From: UBA7330 sp965243485
Lineage (GTDB): Bacteria; Bacteroidota; Bacteroidia; Cytophagales; Cyclobacteriaceae
Direction of reading: 5' to 3'
NCBI GenBank assembly: GCA_965243485.1
Contig: CBDEVP010000001.1
Coordinates: forward strand, 4,402,001 to 4,466,000
Length of the DNA stretch: 64,000 nucleotides
The translations under genes and the position numbers were made by a program. The notes under the pieces were generated by a model. The model was not told the origin of the DNA, ran no database searches, and saw nothing but the letters and a program-made list of their open reading frames with translations. Below, one piece after another: positions 27,224 through 36,932 of the stretch; positions within the stretch are counted from its first letter, which is position 1, and each line of letters begins with the position of its first letter.

Positions 27224-27940
27224 ATGAGAGTCATCTGTTTCCTGACGACCCTATTGATTATTTTCCTGTCCTGCAAAAACTCAAACACAGGTGATACAGA
27301 TTCCAGGATGAAGGAAGGTCTGAAAAAGACATACGATGAGAAAGGAAACCTGAAAACTGAAATCAATTATCGTGGAGGACTGAAACATGGGAAATCAGTA
27401 CTCTATTACGAAGGAAGTGATCAGGTGATGCTTGAAATGTTTTATGAAGAGGGTAAACGGAGTGGTATGGCTACAAAATACTATGAATCCGGTAAGGTCT
27501 ATGCTGAAACTCCCTACGAAAATGATGAGGTGAACGGGGTCGTGAAACTCTACTTCCGAAATGGCAATCTGAAAGCTGAGATCCCTTATAATTTCAGTAA
27601 ACCCGGGCTTGGCTTAAGGGAGTATTTAATGAGTGGAGAACTCAAAACTAAAATGCCTGAGATAGAGATCAGAAAACAAAAGCTAAATGGCCAGTATATT
27701 TACTATTTCAGCATTGACGATTGCACGAGTGCCAATTTTTTCATCGGTGCATTGCTAAACAATCAATATCTGATACCTGAACCTCCTTTCGTTGATATTT
27801 TGCCTTTGAGAAACGGAGAAGCTATTTTTGGCTTTACCGAAGATCAGATGGGAAATACGGTGAACATCATCTGTAAATGTAATACCTCTTCCAACAACCC
27901 TTATGTGACCAGAAAAGTCATTGAATTAGGTAAGATATAA
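27224..27940 (+). CDS. YwqK/MORN-repeat lipoprotein
   Basis: 238 residues from ATG 27224 (a TTG six codons earlier is also open). Lipoprotein signal CFLTTLLIIFLSC. The body contains four to five MORN-like repeats such as YDEKGNLKTEINYRGGLKHGKS, YEEGKRSGMATKYYESGKVY and NDEVNGVVKLYFRNGNLK, the pattern that is often annotated as a YwqK-type antitoxin; in Bacteroidota it is usually a secreted repeat protein with no toxin partner. The C-terminal 100 residues are a separate unknown domain. It ends directly against the convergent 27941 gene. Confidence 0.75.
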   Translation: MRVICFLTTLLIIFLSCKNSNTGDTDSRMKEGLKKTYDEKGNLKTEINYRGGLKHGKSVLYYEGSDQVMLEMFYEEGKRSGMATKYYESGKVYAETPYENDEVNGVVKLYFRNGNLKAEIPYNFSKPGLGLREYLMSGELKTKMPEIEIRKQKLNGQYIYYFSIDDCTSANFFIGALLNNQYLIPEPPFVDILPLRNGEAIFGFTEDQMGNTVNIICKCNTSSNNPYVTRKVIELGKI

Positions 27941-29128
27941 TCATTCTATCACCAGCTCCCGGCAAAACTGAGCCAGCTGACAATTTTCGCTCACATTTTC
28001 CTTTTCCAGGCAAATACTGTAAGATCCGGGTTCAAATTCATAGGTCAGCTTTCCATCTCCCTGACCTGCTACTTCGCCTTCAAAGTATATGAATTCATTG
28101 TTTTTGTAAACAACCCACCCATAGGAGATATCATCCTGTAAAGCAAAGTTTGCGTAGAAATAATACAATCTCGGGTTATCATTGCTTTTCTCCAGATCAA
28201 AAAACAGTGCCGGGCAAGGCCGGTCTACAATAAGGGAACGACAGGTAAAAGTCCCTTCTACGCAATCGGAATGGAAGGATTGCAAACAAACCTCATACTC
28301 TCCATCTGGCAATTCGATATTGAGAGAGTCTTTTGAATCTGCAGATCCCTCCCCGATCAGGTCATCGTTGATGTACCATTGATAACTCACAGGTAAACCA
28401 CCGTCATCATCGTACTCAGCCTTAAACGTGTAGGTGCCATTAAATTCCGGATCGATCACAATGGATCCCTCAGGACATTCTTCGCAGCCATCGGCAATCT
28501 GAAGCAATTCGAAATAATTTGTTACACTAACGATCTCGTCCGTTTCTTCAATCTCAACCAATACGGGAAATATCAATTGAGGGGAAAACAGCTCACCTCT
28601 CAATTCTACATAATCTTCATAATCATCTTCGTCAGTGAAAAGCAGCGTATCATTATTATCGATCAGTGACAATGGAAATTCAAATTCAAAGCATTGACCT
28701 TCTAATTTGCTGAGTATCCGGGATAATCCTGGTATTTCACAGAAGTCAAGCAGCTCGCGAAGTTCTGCGGCAGACTCAATGCTGGAAAGCACTCCATTTT
28801 TATTGACCAAAACAGGCAGGATAACTCCATCTACATAAAACGAATTGGTTTGATTTCCTAAAACTTCAACAAGTCCGGATCTATCATCAACGGAAATGAT
28901 AATCCCGGTGTTATACCCAAGCTCTATGGGGAATATAATGGAGAAGCATTCCGGACGGTCGCTATTGTGTTTAAAGTAATTGAACAGTGTAAACAACTCC
29001 GGCGTACTGGTGAGTTCGTCTGACCGATCCTCCGGAAATTCCAACTCATTATCATTTATACACCCGGTCAAAGCGGCCAAAACGATCAGCAAGAAACTAA
29101 AACCTATGGTAGAAAATCTAAATGCCAC
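27941..29128 (-). CDS. modular surface lipoprotein with two repeat types
   Basis: 395 residues with a lipoprotein signal (LTGC). The N-terminal half holds two copies of one module (CFSIIFPIELGYN...YVDGVILPVLV...SAAELRELLDFC and CFEFEFPLSLIDN...LIFPVLVEI...YFELLQIADGC), and the C-terminal half holds two copies of a beta-sandwich module with paired cysteines (starting CPEGSIVID and CPALFFDLE). The second module type is the same as in the neighbouring 29386 gene. Acidic residues after the lipid cysteine (INDNELE) would favour surface export in this phylum. Role unknown, probably linked to the adjacent FecR/TonB operon by position. Confidence 0.7.
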   Translation of the reverse strand: MAFRFSTIGFSFLLIVLAALTGCINDNELEFPEDRSDELTSTPELFTLFNYFKHNSDRPECFSIIFPIELGYNTGIIISVDDRSGLVEVLGNQTNSFYVDGVILPVLVNKNGVLSSIESAAELRELLDFCEIPGLSRILSKLEGQCFEFEFPLSLIDNNDTLLFTDEDDYEDYVELRGELFSPQLIFPVLVEIEETDEIVSVTNYFELLQIADGCEECPEGSIVIDPEFNGTYTFKAEYDDDGGLPVSYQWYINDDLIGEGSADSKDSLNIELPDGEYEVCLQSFHSDCVEGTFTCRSLIVDRPCPALFFDLEKSNDNPRLYYFYANFALQDDISYGWVVYKNNEFIYFEGEVAGQGDGKLTYEFEPGSYSICLEKENVSENCQLAQFCRELVIE

Positions 29129-29334
29129 TTATTTAAATGAGATAATATAATAGTCTGTTGATCAATAATTTATAATTCTTCCCAGTGGAGCTTTTTTTAA
29201 GTTTGATACAAGTCATGATCACCTGTCTTTGCTTTTCACTCGTACAGGGTTTGCAGTCCAAAATAACCAACTTTTCCATGATCGACAATCATTAATCAAT
29301 CAACAAATCAAATAACAGAGCAAATGAAAGAAGT

Positions 29335-29355
29335 CACCCCGCATATAGCGGGGTG
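29335..29355 (-). terminator. hairpin terminator of the 29386 gene
   Basis: Perfect 8-bp arms CACCCCGC and GCGGGGTG with an ATATA loop, 31 bp after the stop codon. The tail on the minus strand (ACTTCTTTC) is only moderately U-rich, so termination may be partial and also allow read-through to the 27941 gene. Confidence 0.6.
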
Positions 29356-29385
29356 CAACCTCTTAAGGCAAATAAAAACAACCAA

Positions 29386-30531
29386 CTACTCAATCTTAAA
29401 TGTTTTGCATACCTGCTTATCGGTACATCCACCGTCTTGTATCAGGCATATTTCATAAGTGACACCCTGCTCAAACTGCCAATAGAACTGATGGTCATCC
29501 TCGGAACCAGCTTCTCTCACTTCACTTCCCTGGAAGTCATCATTGACATACACTTTCCAGATATAGGTGATCTCGTCTTTACCTTCAAAATCAGCCAGGA
29601 ATGTATACGCCAGCGCCTCGCCGTCGCGTTCGCCCGTATAATCCATAGCTATGCAATCGTTAGGCTCTTCTTCAATGATGATCTCCTTACAGTACTCCAC
29701 TTCTTCACACCAGTCGGTATAAATTACTACACATATATTATAAACCCCGGGAGCAAGGTCCTTCAGCAGTTTATGATCCGTATCGTACCCATCAAAATTT
29801 TCTTTATCCACAAAATCTCCATTCACATACCATTTATACTGTGTGTCATTTCTTCCTTCGAAGTCCGCATAAAATAACCAGGCGTTTCCCTCCTGCTGAT
29901 CGCTGATAAAGAAAGGGGTCGGACAAACTTTCTCTTCAACAATGATCTCCTTACAATAAACATTATCACATGCCGGATCAACCGGTTTAATACAAACCTC
30001 ATGGGTTCCTGCCTCAAAGGCAAAATCAAAAGCATGCCATCTTTCTTCTCCAAAAGGTGCAGTTTCAATGGAATCCCCATTCACATACCAGGTATACCGG
30101 ATATCATTCCTTCCATCAAAGTTTGCTTCGAAGATGTACTTATTGTGTGATACCTGATCGGATTCGAACTTTAGTTCAGGACAGGGATTTTTCTCGATAG
30201 TTACCTCCCTACAGATCTCGATCGTACCTCCGCATATTTCAGATTCACCGGTGATACAAATTGTATAAATGCCAGGTTCAAACGTGAAATTCAACAAATT
30301 GTCACGCAGGTCATTCAATTCTTCAGTTTCCACGATATTACCATTCACCCGCCATTCGTAGATGATCTCTTCCAGCCCTTCGGCAGTGATAGTATACGAA
30401 AAATCAGTACTGTCTACAGCCACATTGATCACGGCATCGGGACAGGGATTTTCTTCTTCGAGGCACGACGACAGGACCAAAAGGCCAAGGGTCACTCCCG
30501 ACAGTATCAAATAATTCAAGGTTTTCATCAT
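29386..30531 (-). CDS. surface lipoprotein made of four disulphide-type beta modules
   Basis: About 381 residues from ATG 30529-30531 (further upstream starts add only unlikely sequence). Lipobox SSC followed by LEEEN, an acidic export-type context. The mature protein is four tandem PKD-like modules of about 85 residues, each with an initial CP/DC, the core YxWxVNGD, an EAGxHEVC or APGVYNIC strand, and an end CKEIIIEE. Divergent from the ECF sigma gene with 137 bp between starts, so it may be controlled by that sigma factor or serve the receptor it regulates. No known family name. Confidence 0.75.
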   Translation of the reverse strand: MMKTLNYLILSGVTLGLLVLSSCLEEENPCPDAVINVAVDSTDFSYTITAEGLEEIIYEWRVNGNIVETEELNDLRDNLLNFTFEPGIYTICITGESEICGGTIEICREVTIEKNPCPELKFESDQVSHNKYIFEANFDGRNDIRYTWYVNGDSIETAPFGEERWHAFDFAFEAGTHEVCIKPVDPACDNVYCKEIIVEEKVCPTPFFISDQQEGNAWLFYADFEGRNDTQYKWYVNGDFVDKENFDGYDTDHKLLKDLAPGVYNICVVIYTDWCEEVEYCKEIIIEEEPNDCIAMDYTGERDGEALAYTFLADFEGKDEITYIWKVYVNDDFQGSEVREAGSEDDHQFYWQFEQGVTYEICLIQDGGCTDKQVCKTFKIE

Positions 30532-30635
30532 TAGATTGTGTTTAGACGATTTAACATGATTATATTCAAGCCACTTGTTTGACTGTTCAGATGGAAAACG
30601 AGCATACCAATCGTACACCCTACCCCCGAGCTGAA

Positions 30636-30643
30636 TATTTTTG
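30636..30643 (+). promoter_or_regulatory. candidate -7 box of the sigma operon
   Basis: TATTTTTG matches the TAnnTTTG element, 25 bp before the sigma-factor start. No TTTG at the expected distance upstream, so this is a weak call. Confidence 0.3.
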
Positions 30644-30668
30644 ATCCGGACTATGCAGATTTCAACGT

Positions 30669-31181
30669 ATGAAGATCCATCCGCTATGCAATGAAGATAC
30701 CTTTGATCAGTTCTTCAGGACGCATGCAAAAGCACTGAGGAATTACATCTATTTCCAATTCGGGGATGATGAATCTGCCGATGATGTTGCCCAGGAAGCA
30801 TTTATCGCGCTGTGGAAGAATTGTTCGAAAGTGACCCTTGACACAGCCAAAGGTTATGTCTACCAGATCGCCAACAACCTCAGCAAAAGTCTCAAGAGAC
30901 ATGAAAAGGTCAAACTCAAATACGAAGTTCAATCGACTAAAACCGATCATTCCAGTGAATCCCCGGAATACCTGATGTTAGAAAGTGAGTTTATGCAAAA
31001 ATTGAATGATGCCATCTCAGGTCTGCCCGATAAGCAGCGGGAGGTTTTTTTGCTAAACAGGATTGAAAAGCTCACCTATAAGGAAATCGCTGAGATCAAA
31101 CAGGTGTCACAAAAAGCAGTGGAAAAGCTGATGCATAAAGCCCTGATTAAGCTGCGAGAACAAATAAATTTTAAGGACTAG
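30669..31181 (+). CDS. ECF (FecI-type) RNA polymerase sigma factor
   Basis: 170 residues with sigma region 2 (YFQFGDDESADDVAQEAFIALWKN) and region 4 (LPDKQREVFLLNRIEKLTYKEIAEIKQVSQKAVEKLMHKALIKL). Followed by a FecR-type anti-sigma gene and a TonB receptor with a signalling domain, so it belongs to the transporter-linked FecI group. It probably drives transcription of its own operon, and perhaps the divergent lipoprotein gene, when the receptor signals. Confidence 0.93.
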   Translation: MKIHPLCNEDTFDQFFRTHAKALRNYIYFQFGDDESADDVAQEAFIALWKNCSKVTLDTAKGYVYQIANNLSKSLKRHEKVKLKYEVQSTKTDHSSESPEYLMLESEFMQKLNDAISGLPDKQREVFLLNRIEKLTYKEIAEIKQVSQKAVEKLMHKALIKLREQINFKD

Positions 31182-31222
31182 TGGTAGGGTATTATCCTCG
31201 AAGGACGTTTGATCAATGAGAG

Positions 31223-32110
31223 ATGAAAAAATTTAATGACGATACTTTTCTTGCCAGGTGGCTAAATGGAGAGCTCACAGAAGATGAGCGGGTCGCTTTT
31301 GAATCAAGTGACGATTACAGCATATATCAGCAAATCATCGCAGGAACAGAATTGTACAAAACACCTGACAATTTCGATGCCGAGGCCATGTTGGCTAAAG
31401 TCAAGGGCAAAGAGCAAAAGTCAGGAAGAATTCTGCTATTCAGAATTGCCGCAGCCATTGCATTGATCATGATGTCTTATTTCGCATTTGATTATTTTTC
31501 GCTGGTAAGATACCACACTGAAATTGGCGAAAAGAAATCGATTGGGCTACCGGATGGGACTGAGGTGACCCTGAATGCAGTCTCCACCTTGAGTTATGCC
31601 AGGTGGGGTTGGTCTAACGATAGATCTGTCTCTCTTAATGGCGAAGCCTATTTTGAGGTGGAAAAAGGCAGTACCTTTAAAGTAGAGACCAAAGAAGGAA
31701 TCGTGAAAGTACTCGGAACAAAATTTAATGTTAAAAATTCACCCGGACTACTAGAGGTATTTTGCTTTGAAGGGCGGGTGCAGGTGCAGACGAAAAATCA
31801 GGATAAGCTCCTCACTGCAACGAGAGGATTACGGGACCTTAATGGTGATATCACTGATCTGCAATCCAATGGTGTAATTCCGGAATGGATCAATAATACA
31901 AGTAGCTTTCGAAATGTTCCCGTTGCTTATGTTTTTGAAGATCTGGAAAAACAATATGGTCTTGAGTTCAGGGGGGCTGTACCTCAGGACCGTCAATTTA
32001 CCGGTACCTTCCCACATGATGACCTCGAATTAGCCCTCAATATTGTCTTGGGAACACTTCGGATAGATTATCAAATTAAAAATAATGTTGTCGAGCTTCA
32101 GTCTGAATGA
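31223..32110 (+). CDS. FecR-type anti-sigma factor
   Basis: 295 residues. The N-terminal cytoplasmic part ends before a membrane helix (about residues 72-93, FRIAAAIALIMMSYFAFDY). The periplasmic part holds the FecR core: IGLPDGTEVTLNAVSTLSY, SLNGEAYFEVEKGSTFKVET, VKVLGTKFNVK, FEGRVQVQT, and the DUF4974 C-terminal domain NVPVAYVFEDLEKQYGLEF. It holds the ECF sigma factor and receives the signal from the receptor. ATGA overlap with the receptor gene. Confidence 0.93.
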   Translation: MKKFNDDTFLARWLNGELTEDERVAFESSDDYSIYQQIIAGTELYKTPDNFDAEAMLAKVKGKEQKSGRILLFRIAAAIALIMMSYFAFDYFSLVRYHTEIGEKKSIGLPDGTEVTLNAVSTLSYARWGWSNDRSVSLNGEAYFEVEKGSTFKVETKEGIVKVLGTKFNVKNSPGLLEVFCFEGRVQVQTKNQDKLLTATRGLRDLNGDITDLQSNGVIPEWINNTSSFRNVPVAYVFEDLEKQYGLEFRGAVPQDRQFTGTFPHDDLELALNIVLGTLRIDYQIKNNVVELQSE

Positions 32111-34638
32111 GGTTCTGTCTGATCATAATTATCTTGAGTTTATTTCATTTCTCCTCCATAGCTCAGGGTGAGAATTGGAAAGTTAAAGATGTACTCACCA
32201 GGATCGAGAAGACAACGACGTTTAAATTTTCATATGAGGAAAATAATATCGAAGAAATAACTGTCTCCCTTGATTCCATCCAATTCGAAGATACCGGGGC
32301 CTTGATCTCCTATCTGGGGGCCACACTGCAATTGAATTTTGAATATGTAAACGATCAGTACATCATTATCCGTCCATATGATAATGGGGATTTGGTTGAC
32401 ATATGTGGAACACTCACGGATGAACAAGGCAGGTCTGTATCCGGGGCTCTGGTTACAGGCGATCTTCCCGGTTTTAATGCGGTGACTGACAATGATGGAT
32501 CATTTCATCTGAAAAATGTGCCCTACGACCTGTCTTTTACTATCCGTCACCTGACTTTTAATACGAGGAGAACAAAGGCATTGGAATTATTGGATCCGGA
32601 TTGTAAGCAACTGACCCTGTTTGAATCCGTGGGATTTCTGGAGACCCTTACCGTCAAAGATTATCTCACTATCGGAATTACCAAGGAGAGGAATCAAATC
32701 AAGATCTACCCTGCAGAGATCATGATATTGCCTGGTCATACCGAGCCGGATCTCTTACAAAGCATTCAATTGGCACCGGGAGTGAACAGTCCTTATGAGA
32801 CTGCTTCCGGTATCCACGTAAGAGGAGGATCCCCGGATCAAAACCTTGTACTCTGGAATGGGATCAGAACATACAACCAGGGCCATTTTTTTGGTATGCT
32901 TTCCGCATTCAACCCATATATCACAGATGAAGTCACCTTCATCAAAAGCGGCACCAATGCCAAATATGGAGAGCGTGTTTCCAGCGTGATAGATATACGG
33001 ACATCTGATAAAATACCGGATCAGTCCGAGGGCGGATTTGGATTTAACCTGCTTCATACAGATGCTTTTGTACACCAGCCGATCATCAAAGATAAGCTGT
33101 CATTACTGATCTCAGGAAGAAGATCACTGACTGACCTGATCAATACAGTCACTTATGATCGATATTCAGATCGAGTATTCCAGAACACCAAAATCGCAGA
33201 AAATGTCAGCAACCAGCAGACCCAAAATCGCTTCTTCTTCCATGACTTTTCATCTACCATCAATTACCAATTCAATAACAATTATTCATTGAAATTCAGC
33301 AGCTTATATGATCACAATTCATTGAATTTCATTACTCAAAATGACTCTGCTAACACACAATTCAGCGATGAACTTTATACTAAAAACGAAGGATATAATC
33401 TAAGTTTTTCAAGGGACGTGGAGTCAGGGTTTAACTACACTATTGATGGCTTCTACACAAAATACCTTCTATCCTACGCATTTAATAGTATTGAAAATGA
33501 CACGCTGGATATCGCGCAAAAGAAAAACCTTGTCAATGACTACGGATTAAATGTAAATACAAACTTCGGCATAGGCGAAAAACAGCAGTTAAGTGCCGGC
33601 TATGAATACACCCGAAAAGAGATAAGATATGCCTTTGAAAATCAGACTCCTGCTTACAACCTGGTTTTGGATGTCGCGGATAATCGTCTGCAGAACCATG
33701 CTTTATACGGAGAATATATCCTGAATTACGGCAGTAATTCACATTTACAGCTAGGATCCCGCCTTAATTATTACTACGAACTTCAAAGACTATTTCTCGA
33801 ACCCCGATTTTACCTGGAACAACATGTAGGTAAAGATCTTGCTCTCACGGCTTCAGCGGAGTATCGTAGTCAGGGTGTGAGCCAAATAAGGGAATCGATT
33901 GTCAGTGACCTCTCTCTGGAAAACAAAGTTTGGACCCTTGCCTCGCCAGACGGTTTTCCTATAACGACAAGTTATCAGGTAAGTACCGGGGGTTTCTTTG
34001 AAAGACAGGGTTTTTACGCAGAAGCGGAGGCATATTTCAAACAGATTTCCGGTATCACCACATTGACTTTCGGGTTTCTGAATCCCCTGGGTAACGAATA
34101 CCTGACTGGTAATAGCCAAATTAAAGGGTTCGATCTTTTTATTAAAAAGCAATTTACGGGTTACAAAAGTTGGTTATCCTACGCATATATCTATGCCCAG
34201 AATGAATTCGCAGGACTTAATAACAATGAACCTTTTCCGGGAAACTGGAACATCGAACATACCGTCAAATGGTCTCATTTTTTTACCTTTGATCAGCTGC
34301 AACTCTCTTTAGGCTGGCTTTGGCACACTGGAAAATCATATACAGAAGTGGTAGAGCAGTCAGGTGAACAAGGGCCTGTGGTTGTTGCCTATGAAGGTAT
34401 TAATACTCAAAATTTACCAGTGTATCATCGCCTCGATGCATCGCTGGTCTACGAGTTGAAACCGGCAAACAATAGGTTTAAATACAGGTTCGGGATCTCC
34501 GTACTTAATGTATACGATCGAAGAAATCAGCTCAACCGGGAGTTTCGTACCACACCATCACTGGAAAACAGCCTGATTGAAACCAATGTATTTGGTCTGG
34601 GTATTACTCCGAATGTTGTATTTAGAGTATTCTGGTAG
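32107..34638 (+). CDS. TonB-dependent outer-membrane receptor with signalling (STN) domain
   Basis: 843 residues. Signal peptide (residues 1-19), then an STN domain (about 25-95; FKFSYEENNIEEITVSLDS), a carboxypeptidase-regulatory beta domain (about 96-165; CGTLTDEQGRSVSGALV), a plug (IHVRGGSPDQNLVLWNGIRTYNQGHFFGM...IKSGTNAKYGERVSSVIDI) and a long barrel ending in FRVFW with the aromatic C-terminal residue. The STN domain lets it signal to the FecR protein. No SusD partner is next to it, so it is not a plain glycan-uptake pair; its substrate is unknown. Confidence 0.92.
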   Translation: MRFCLIIIILSLFHFSSIAQGENWKVKDVLTRIEKTTTFKFSYEENNIEEITVSLDSIQFEDTGALISYLGATLQLNFEYVNDQYIIIRPYDNGDLVDICGTLTDEQGRSVSGALVTGDLPGFNAVTDNDGSFHLKNVPYDLSFTIRHLTFNTRRTKALELLDPDCKQLTLFESVGFLETLTVKDYLTIGITKERNQIKIYPAEIMILPGHTEPDLLQSIQLAPGVNSPYETASGIHVRGGSPDQNLVLWNGIRTYNQGHFFGMLSAFNPYITDEVTFIKSGTNAKYGERVSSVIDIRTSDKIPDQSEGGFGFNLLHTDAFVHQPIIKDKLSLLISGRRSLTDLINTVTYDRYSDRVFQNTKIAENVSNQQTQNRFFFHDFSSTINYQFNNNYSLKFSSLYDHNSLNFITQNDSANTQFSDELYTKNEGYNLSFSRDVESGFNYTIDGFYTKYLLSYAFNSIENDTLDIAQKKNLVNDYGLNVNTNFGIGEKQQLSAGYEYTRKEIRYAFENQTPAYNLVLDVADNRLQNHALYGEYILNYGSNSHLQLGSRLNYYYELQRLFLEPRFYLEQHVGKDLALTASAEYRSQGVSQIRESIVSDLSLENKVWTLASPDGFPITTSYQVSTGGFFERQGFYAEAEAYFKQISGITTLTFGFLNPLGNEYLTGNSQIKGFDLFIKKQFTGYKSWLSYAYIYAQNEFAGLNNNEPFPGNWNIEHTVKWSHFFTFDQLQLSLGWLWHTGKSYTEVVEQSGEQGPVVVAYEGINTQNLPVYHRLDASLVYELKPANNRFKYRFGISVLNVYDRRNQLNREFRTTPSLENSLIETNVFGLGITPNVVFRVFW

Positions 34639-34641
34639 CTG

Positions 34642-34694
34642 TCCGGTTTCCTACACTAAACTGTCCGAAAACATACAGTCATGATAAAACCGGA
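34642..34694. repeat. 8-bp inverted repeat after the receptor gene
   Basis: TCCGGTTT (34642-34649) and AAACCGGA (34687-34694) enclose a 37-bp loop, immediately after the receptor stop. It could be a weak terminator, but no T-run follows. Confidence 0.3.
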
Positions 34695-34774
34695 TACGGT
34701 AAGTGTTTAATAATCAATTCCTTGCGTTTTTGGTCGATCTTTTGATAATATAATCCGGATACCCAAACTAAACC

Positions 34775-34975
34775 ATGAAGACACTTATCATCATCTTATT
34801 ATTCCTTATTCTCCTTTCTGTGTGCTGGCCTGTAGGACTGGTATTGCTGATATTCCTGCCGCTTATCCTTTTGCTCTCTTTGTTTTTTAAAGTTTTTGGA
34901 CTACTCCTGACAGCAGTTCTAGGTCTTGTCACGACCATCTTGCTACTGCCTTTTAAACTTTTGGGATTGGGCTGA
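34775..34975 (+). CDS. small hydrophobic membrane protein
   Basis: 66 residues almost entirely of L, I, V, F, with glycine and proline breaks, enough for two membrane helices (about 4-33 and 38-62). No recognised family. It ends 5 bp before the end of the convergent FNR-like gene. Confidence 0.5.
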   Translation: MKTLIIILLFLILLSVCWPVGLVLLIFLPLILLLSLFFKVFGLLLTAVLGLVTTILLLPFKLLGLG

Positions 34976-34980
34976 TCGCT

Positions 34981-35835
34981 TCAATAGATAATTTCAATCC
35001 AATGGCCGGATTCGATCAATCCCGACTTTCGGGCTTCCCATTTCTCCTTCGAACCCAGAGTGGTGGAAAGTACCAACTCAAGGTTTTCAAGAATTCTCTC
35101 ATGACCAGCCAGGTAAACATAGGTATCTGACTCCCACAACATGTCAAGAAGTTCTTCCGCCCGGTCTTCTACCTTTTGAGCATTCGTGAAGGAGTCCATC
35201 CAGAATGGTCTGGGGCTCAAATCCTTGAGTGCATGATAGGTTGTCTCATCGTAGTATTGAGCACGGTCTCTACCTTTATTATTCATATACAGCAGTTCCA
35301 ATCCGTTTTTTGAACCGTAAAAGAGGCGTACCTGACCATGCCATTGCTTATCACTGGTGTAAAGATCCCTGATGAACGCCCTGAAAGGCGCAATGCCCGT
35401 TCCTAAGCCGATCAGGATCATATTGGCATAGGGGTTATCCGGAATCTTGAAAGGAAGCGGATAAGGTCCGGTAATGGTAATTTCGTCACCTTCTCTCCTG
35501 TCGCACAAATAGTTGGATACAACACCCTGGACCTCTTCGCCACTGAAAGCATCTATGTAGATACATCTCTTGATCACACTGCTGAACTCACATTTGTTTT
35601 TGGGATTGGGTTTCAGTTCTGAAATACTGTACAATCGATGCTGAATCGAGTCATCCTTACCAGGTGTTGGTACCAATACTCCAAAGCTTTGGTTCACTTT
35701 ACAACCAAACCCTGAATCATTGACACTTAAGGTGATCTCACGGATCTCTTCCATCATATCGGAAGTTATCCGTTCGCTCTTCAAAACTTTTGCTTTATAT
35801 TTTGGTTCTACAAGTGGATCGGGTAATTGTGCCAT
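34981..35835 (-). CDS. ferredoxin-NADP reductase-like FAD oxidoreductase
   Basis: About 284 residues from ATG 35833-35835 (an upstream TTG or GTG would add 17). FNR fold: RLYSIS (FAD), GEEVQGVVSNYLCDRREGDEITITGP, the NADP-binding GLGTGIAPFRAF, LFYGSKNGLELLYM, and YLAGHERILENLE, ending in GHWIEIIY with a C-terminal tyrosine stacking on the flavin as in plant-type FNR. Transfers electrons between NADPH and ferredoxin or flavodoxin. Convergent with the small hydrophobic gene and divergent from the SDR. Confidence 0.88.
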   Translation of the reverse strand: MAQLPDPLVEPKYKAKVLKSERITSDMMEEIREITLSVNDSGFGCKVNQSFGVLVPTPGKDDSIQHRLYSISELKPNPKNKCEFSSVIKRCIYIDAFSGEEVQGVVSNYLCDRREGDEITITGPYPLPFKIPDNPYANMILIGLGTGIAPFRAFIRDLYTSDKQWHGQVRLFYGSKNGLELLYMNNKGRDRAQYYDETTYHALKDLSPRPFWMDSFTNAQKVEDRAEELLDMLWESDTYVYLAGHERILENLELVLSTTLGSKEKWEARKSGLIESGHWIEIIY

Positions 35836-35968
35836 ATCATTCACTGGTATCAATCCAAAATTATTTTTTAGCCGGATTCTCACCAATGAGAACCGTCAAT
35901 CTGCAAAATGATTTGAATCAAAGTACATTTTTCATAAAATATCATGACTGATTATCAGTCACCATAAT

Positions 35969-36880
35969 ATGAGTTCATTCCAATTAGATCAAATACCCTC
36001 TCAAAAAGGCCGACTTGCTGTCGTCACCGGCGCGAACGTAGGACTCGGATTTGAAACCGCATTAGCACTTGCTAAAAAAGACTTCGAAGTGGTTTTGGCC
36101 TGCAGAAATATGGGCAAGGCGGAAAAAGCCAAAGAAGTGATTAAAGCAAAATACCCCGATGCCAAGCTGATGTGCATGGAAATTGACCTGAGCAGCCAGG
36201 CCTCCGTTCATGCGTTTGTAAAGCAATTTCATGTGCATTATAAACAACTGGACCTGTTGATCAACAATGCGGGCATCATGATGACCCCATACACAGTGAC
36301 TGACGACGGATTTGAAGAGCAGTTAGCCGCCAATTACCTGGGCCATTTTACTTTGACAGGATTATTGCTGGAGACCCTAGAAAAGACCAAAGGATCGCGA
36401 ACGGTGATGCTTAGTAGTCTCGCTCATAAATGGGGCAAAATCCGCTTTGATGATCTGCATTTCAAAAAAGGATACGACCCCAGGGAATCCTACGGTCAAA
36501 GTAAACTGGCCTGTTTGATGTTTGCCTATGCACTCGACAGCCGGCTTAAAACGAATAATTTCCAGACGATGGCCCTGGCAGCACACCCCGGTATTACGCT
36601 TACAAATCTGATCAGCCATTTTAATCCTGTCGTAAAATTTCTGGCAAAAATCATTTCACCACTACTCTTTGAAAGTACTGAGAAAGCAGCATTACCTACC
36701 CTGAGAGCGGCCCTTGATCCCCGGGTAAAAGGAGGTGAATACTTCGGATTGAGCGGATGGAGAGAGTATACAGGTTCTCCTGTGCAGGTCGATTCCACAC
36801 CTGCTTCAAAAAATAAAGAGGATCAACAAAAGTTATTTGAGCTTTCGGAGCAGATCACAAAAACCAAATTTTTTGAATGA
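35969..36880 (+). CDS. short-chain dehydrogenase/reductase
   Basis: 303 residues. VVTGANVGLGFETALALAKK is the cofactor-binding TGxxxGxG motif, LLINNAGIM the NNAG motif, and YGQSKLACL the catalytic YxxxK with Ser in MLSSLAHK. The length and the RNMGKAEKAKE cofactor loop (Arg after the second strand) suggest NADPH preference, and the whole resembles retinol-dehydrogenase-like SDRs. Substrate unknown. Confidence 0.88.
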   Translation: MSSFQLDQIPSQKGRLAVVTGANVGLGFETALALAKKDFEVVLACRNMGKAEKAKEVIKAKYPDAKLMCMEIDLSSQASVHAFVKQFHVHYKQLDLLINNAGIMMTPYTVTDDGFEEQLAANYLGHFTLTGLLLETLEKTKGSRTVMLSSLAHKWGKIRFDDLHFKKGYDPRESYGQSKLACLMFAYALDSRLKTNNFQTMALAAHPGITLTNLISHFNPVVKFLAKIISPLLFESTEKAALPTLRAALDPRVKGGEYFGLSGWREYTGSPVQVDSTPASKNKEDQQKLFELSEQITKTKFFE

Positions 36881-36932
36881 ATAGAAATATTCTGACTCCT
36901 GTTCGAGGGATGACAGAAAGATCAAATCAAGC

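Noticed and set aside
27206..27940. YwqK-type toxin-antitoxin system
   Set aside because: The name comes from a MORN-repeat family; there is no adjacent toxin gene and the protein has a lipoprotein signal.
29353..29877. Plus-strand frame opposite the modular lipoprotein
   Set aside because: Antisense to the tandem-module protein whose repeats define the real frame.
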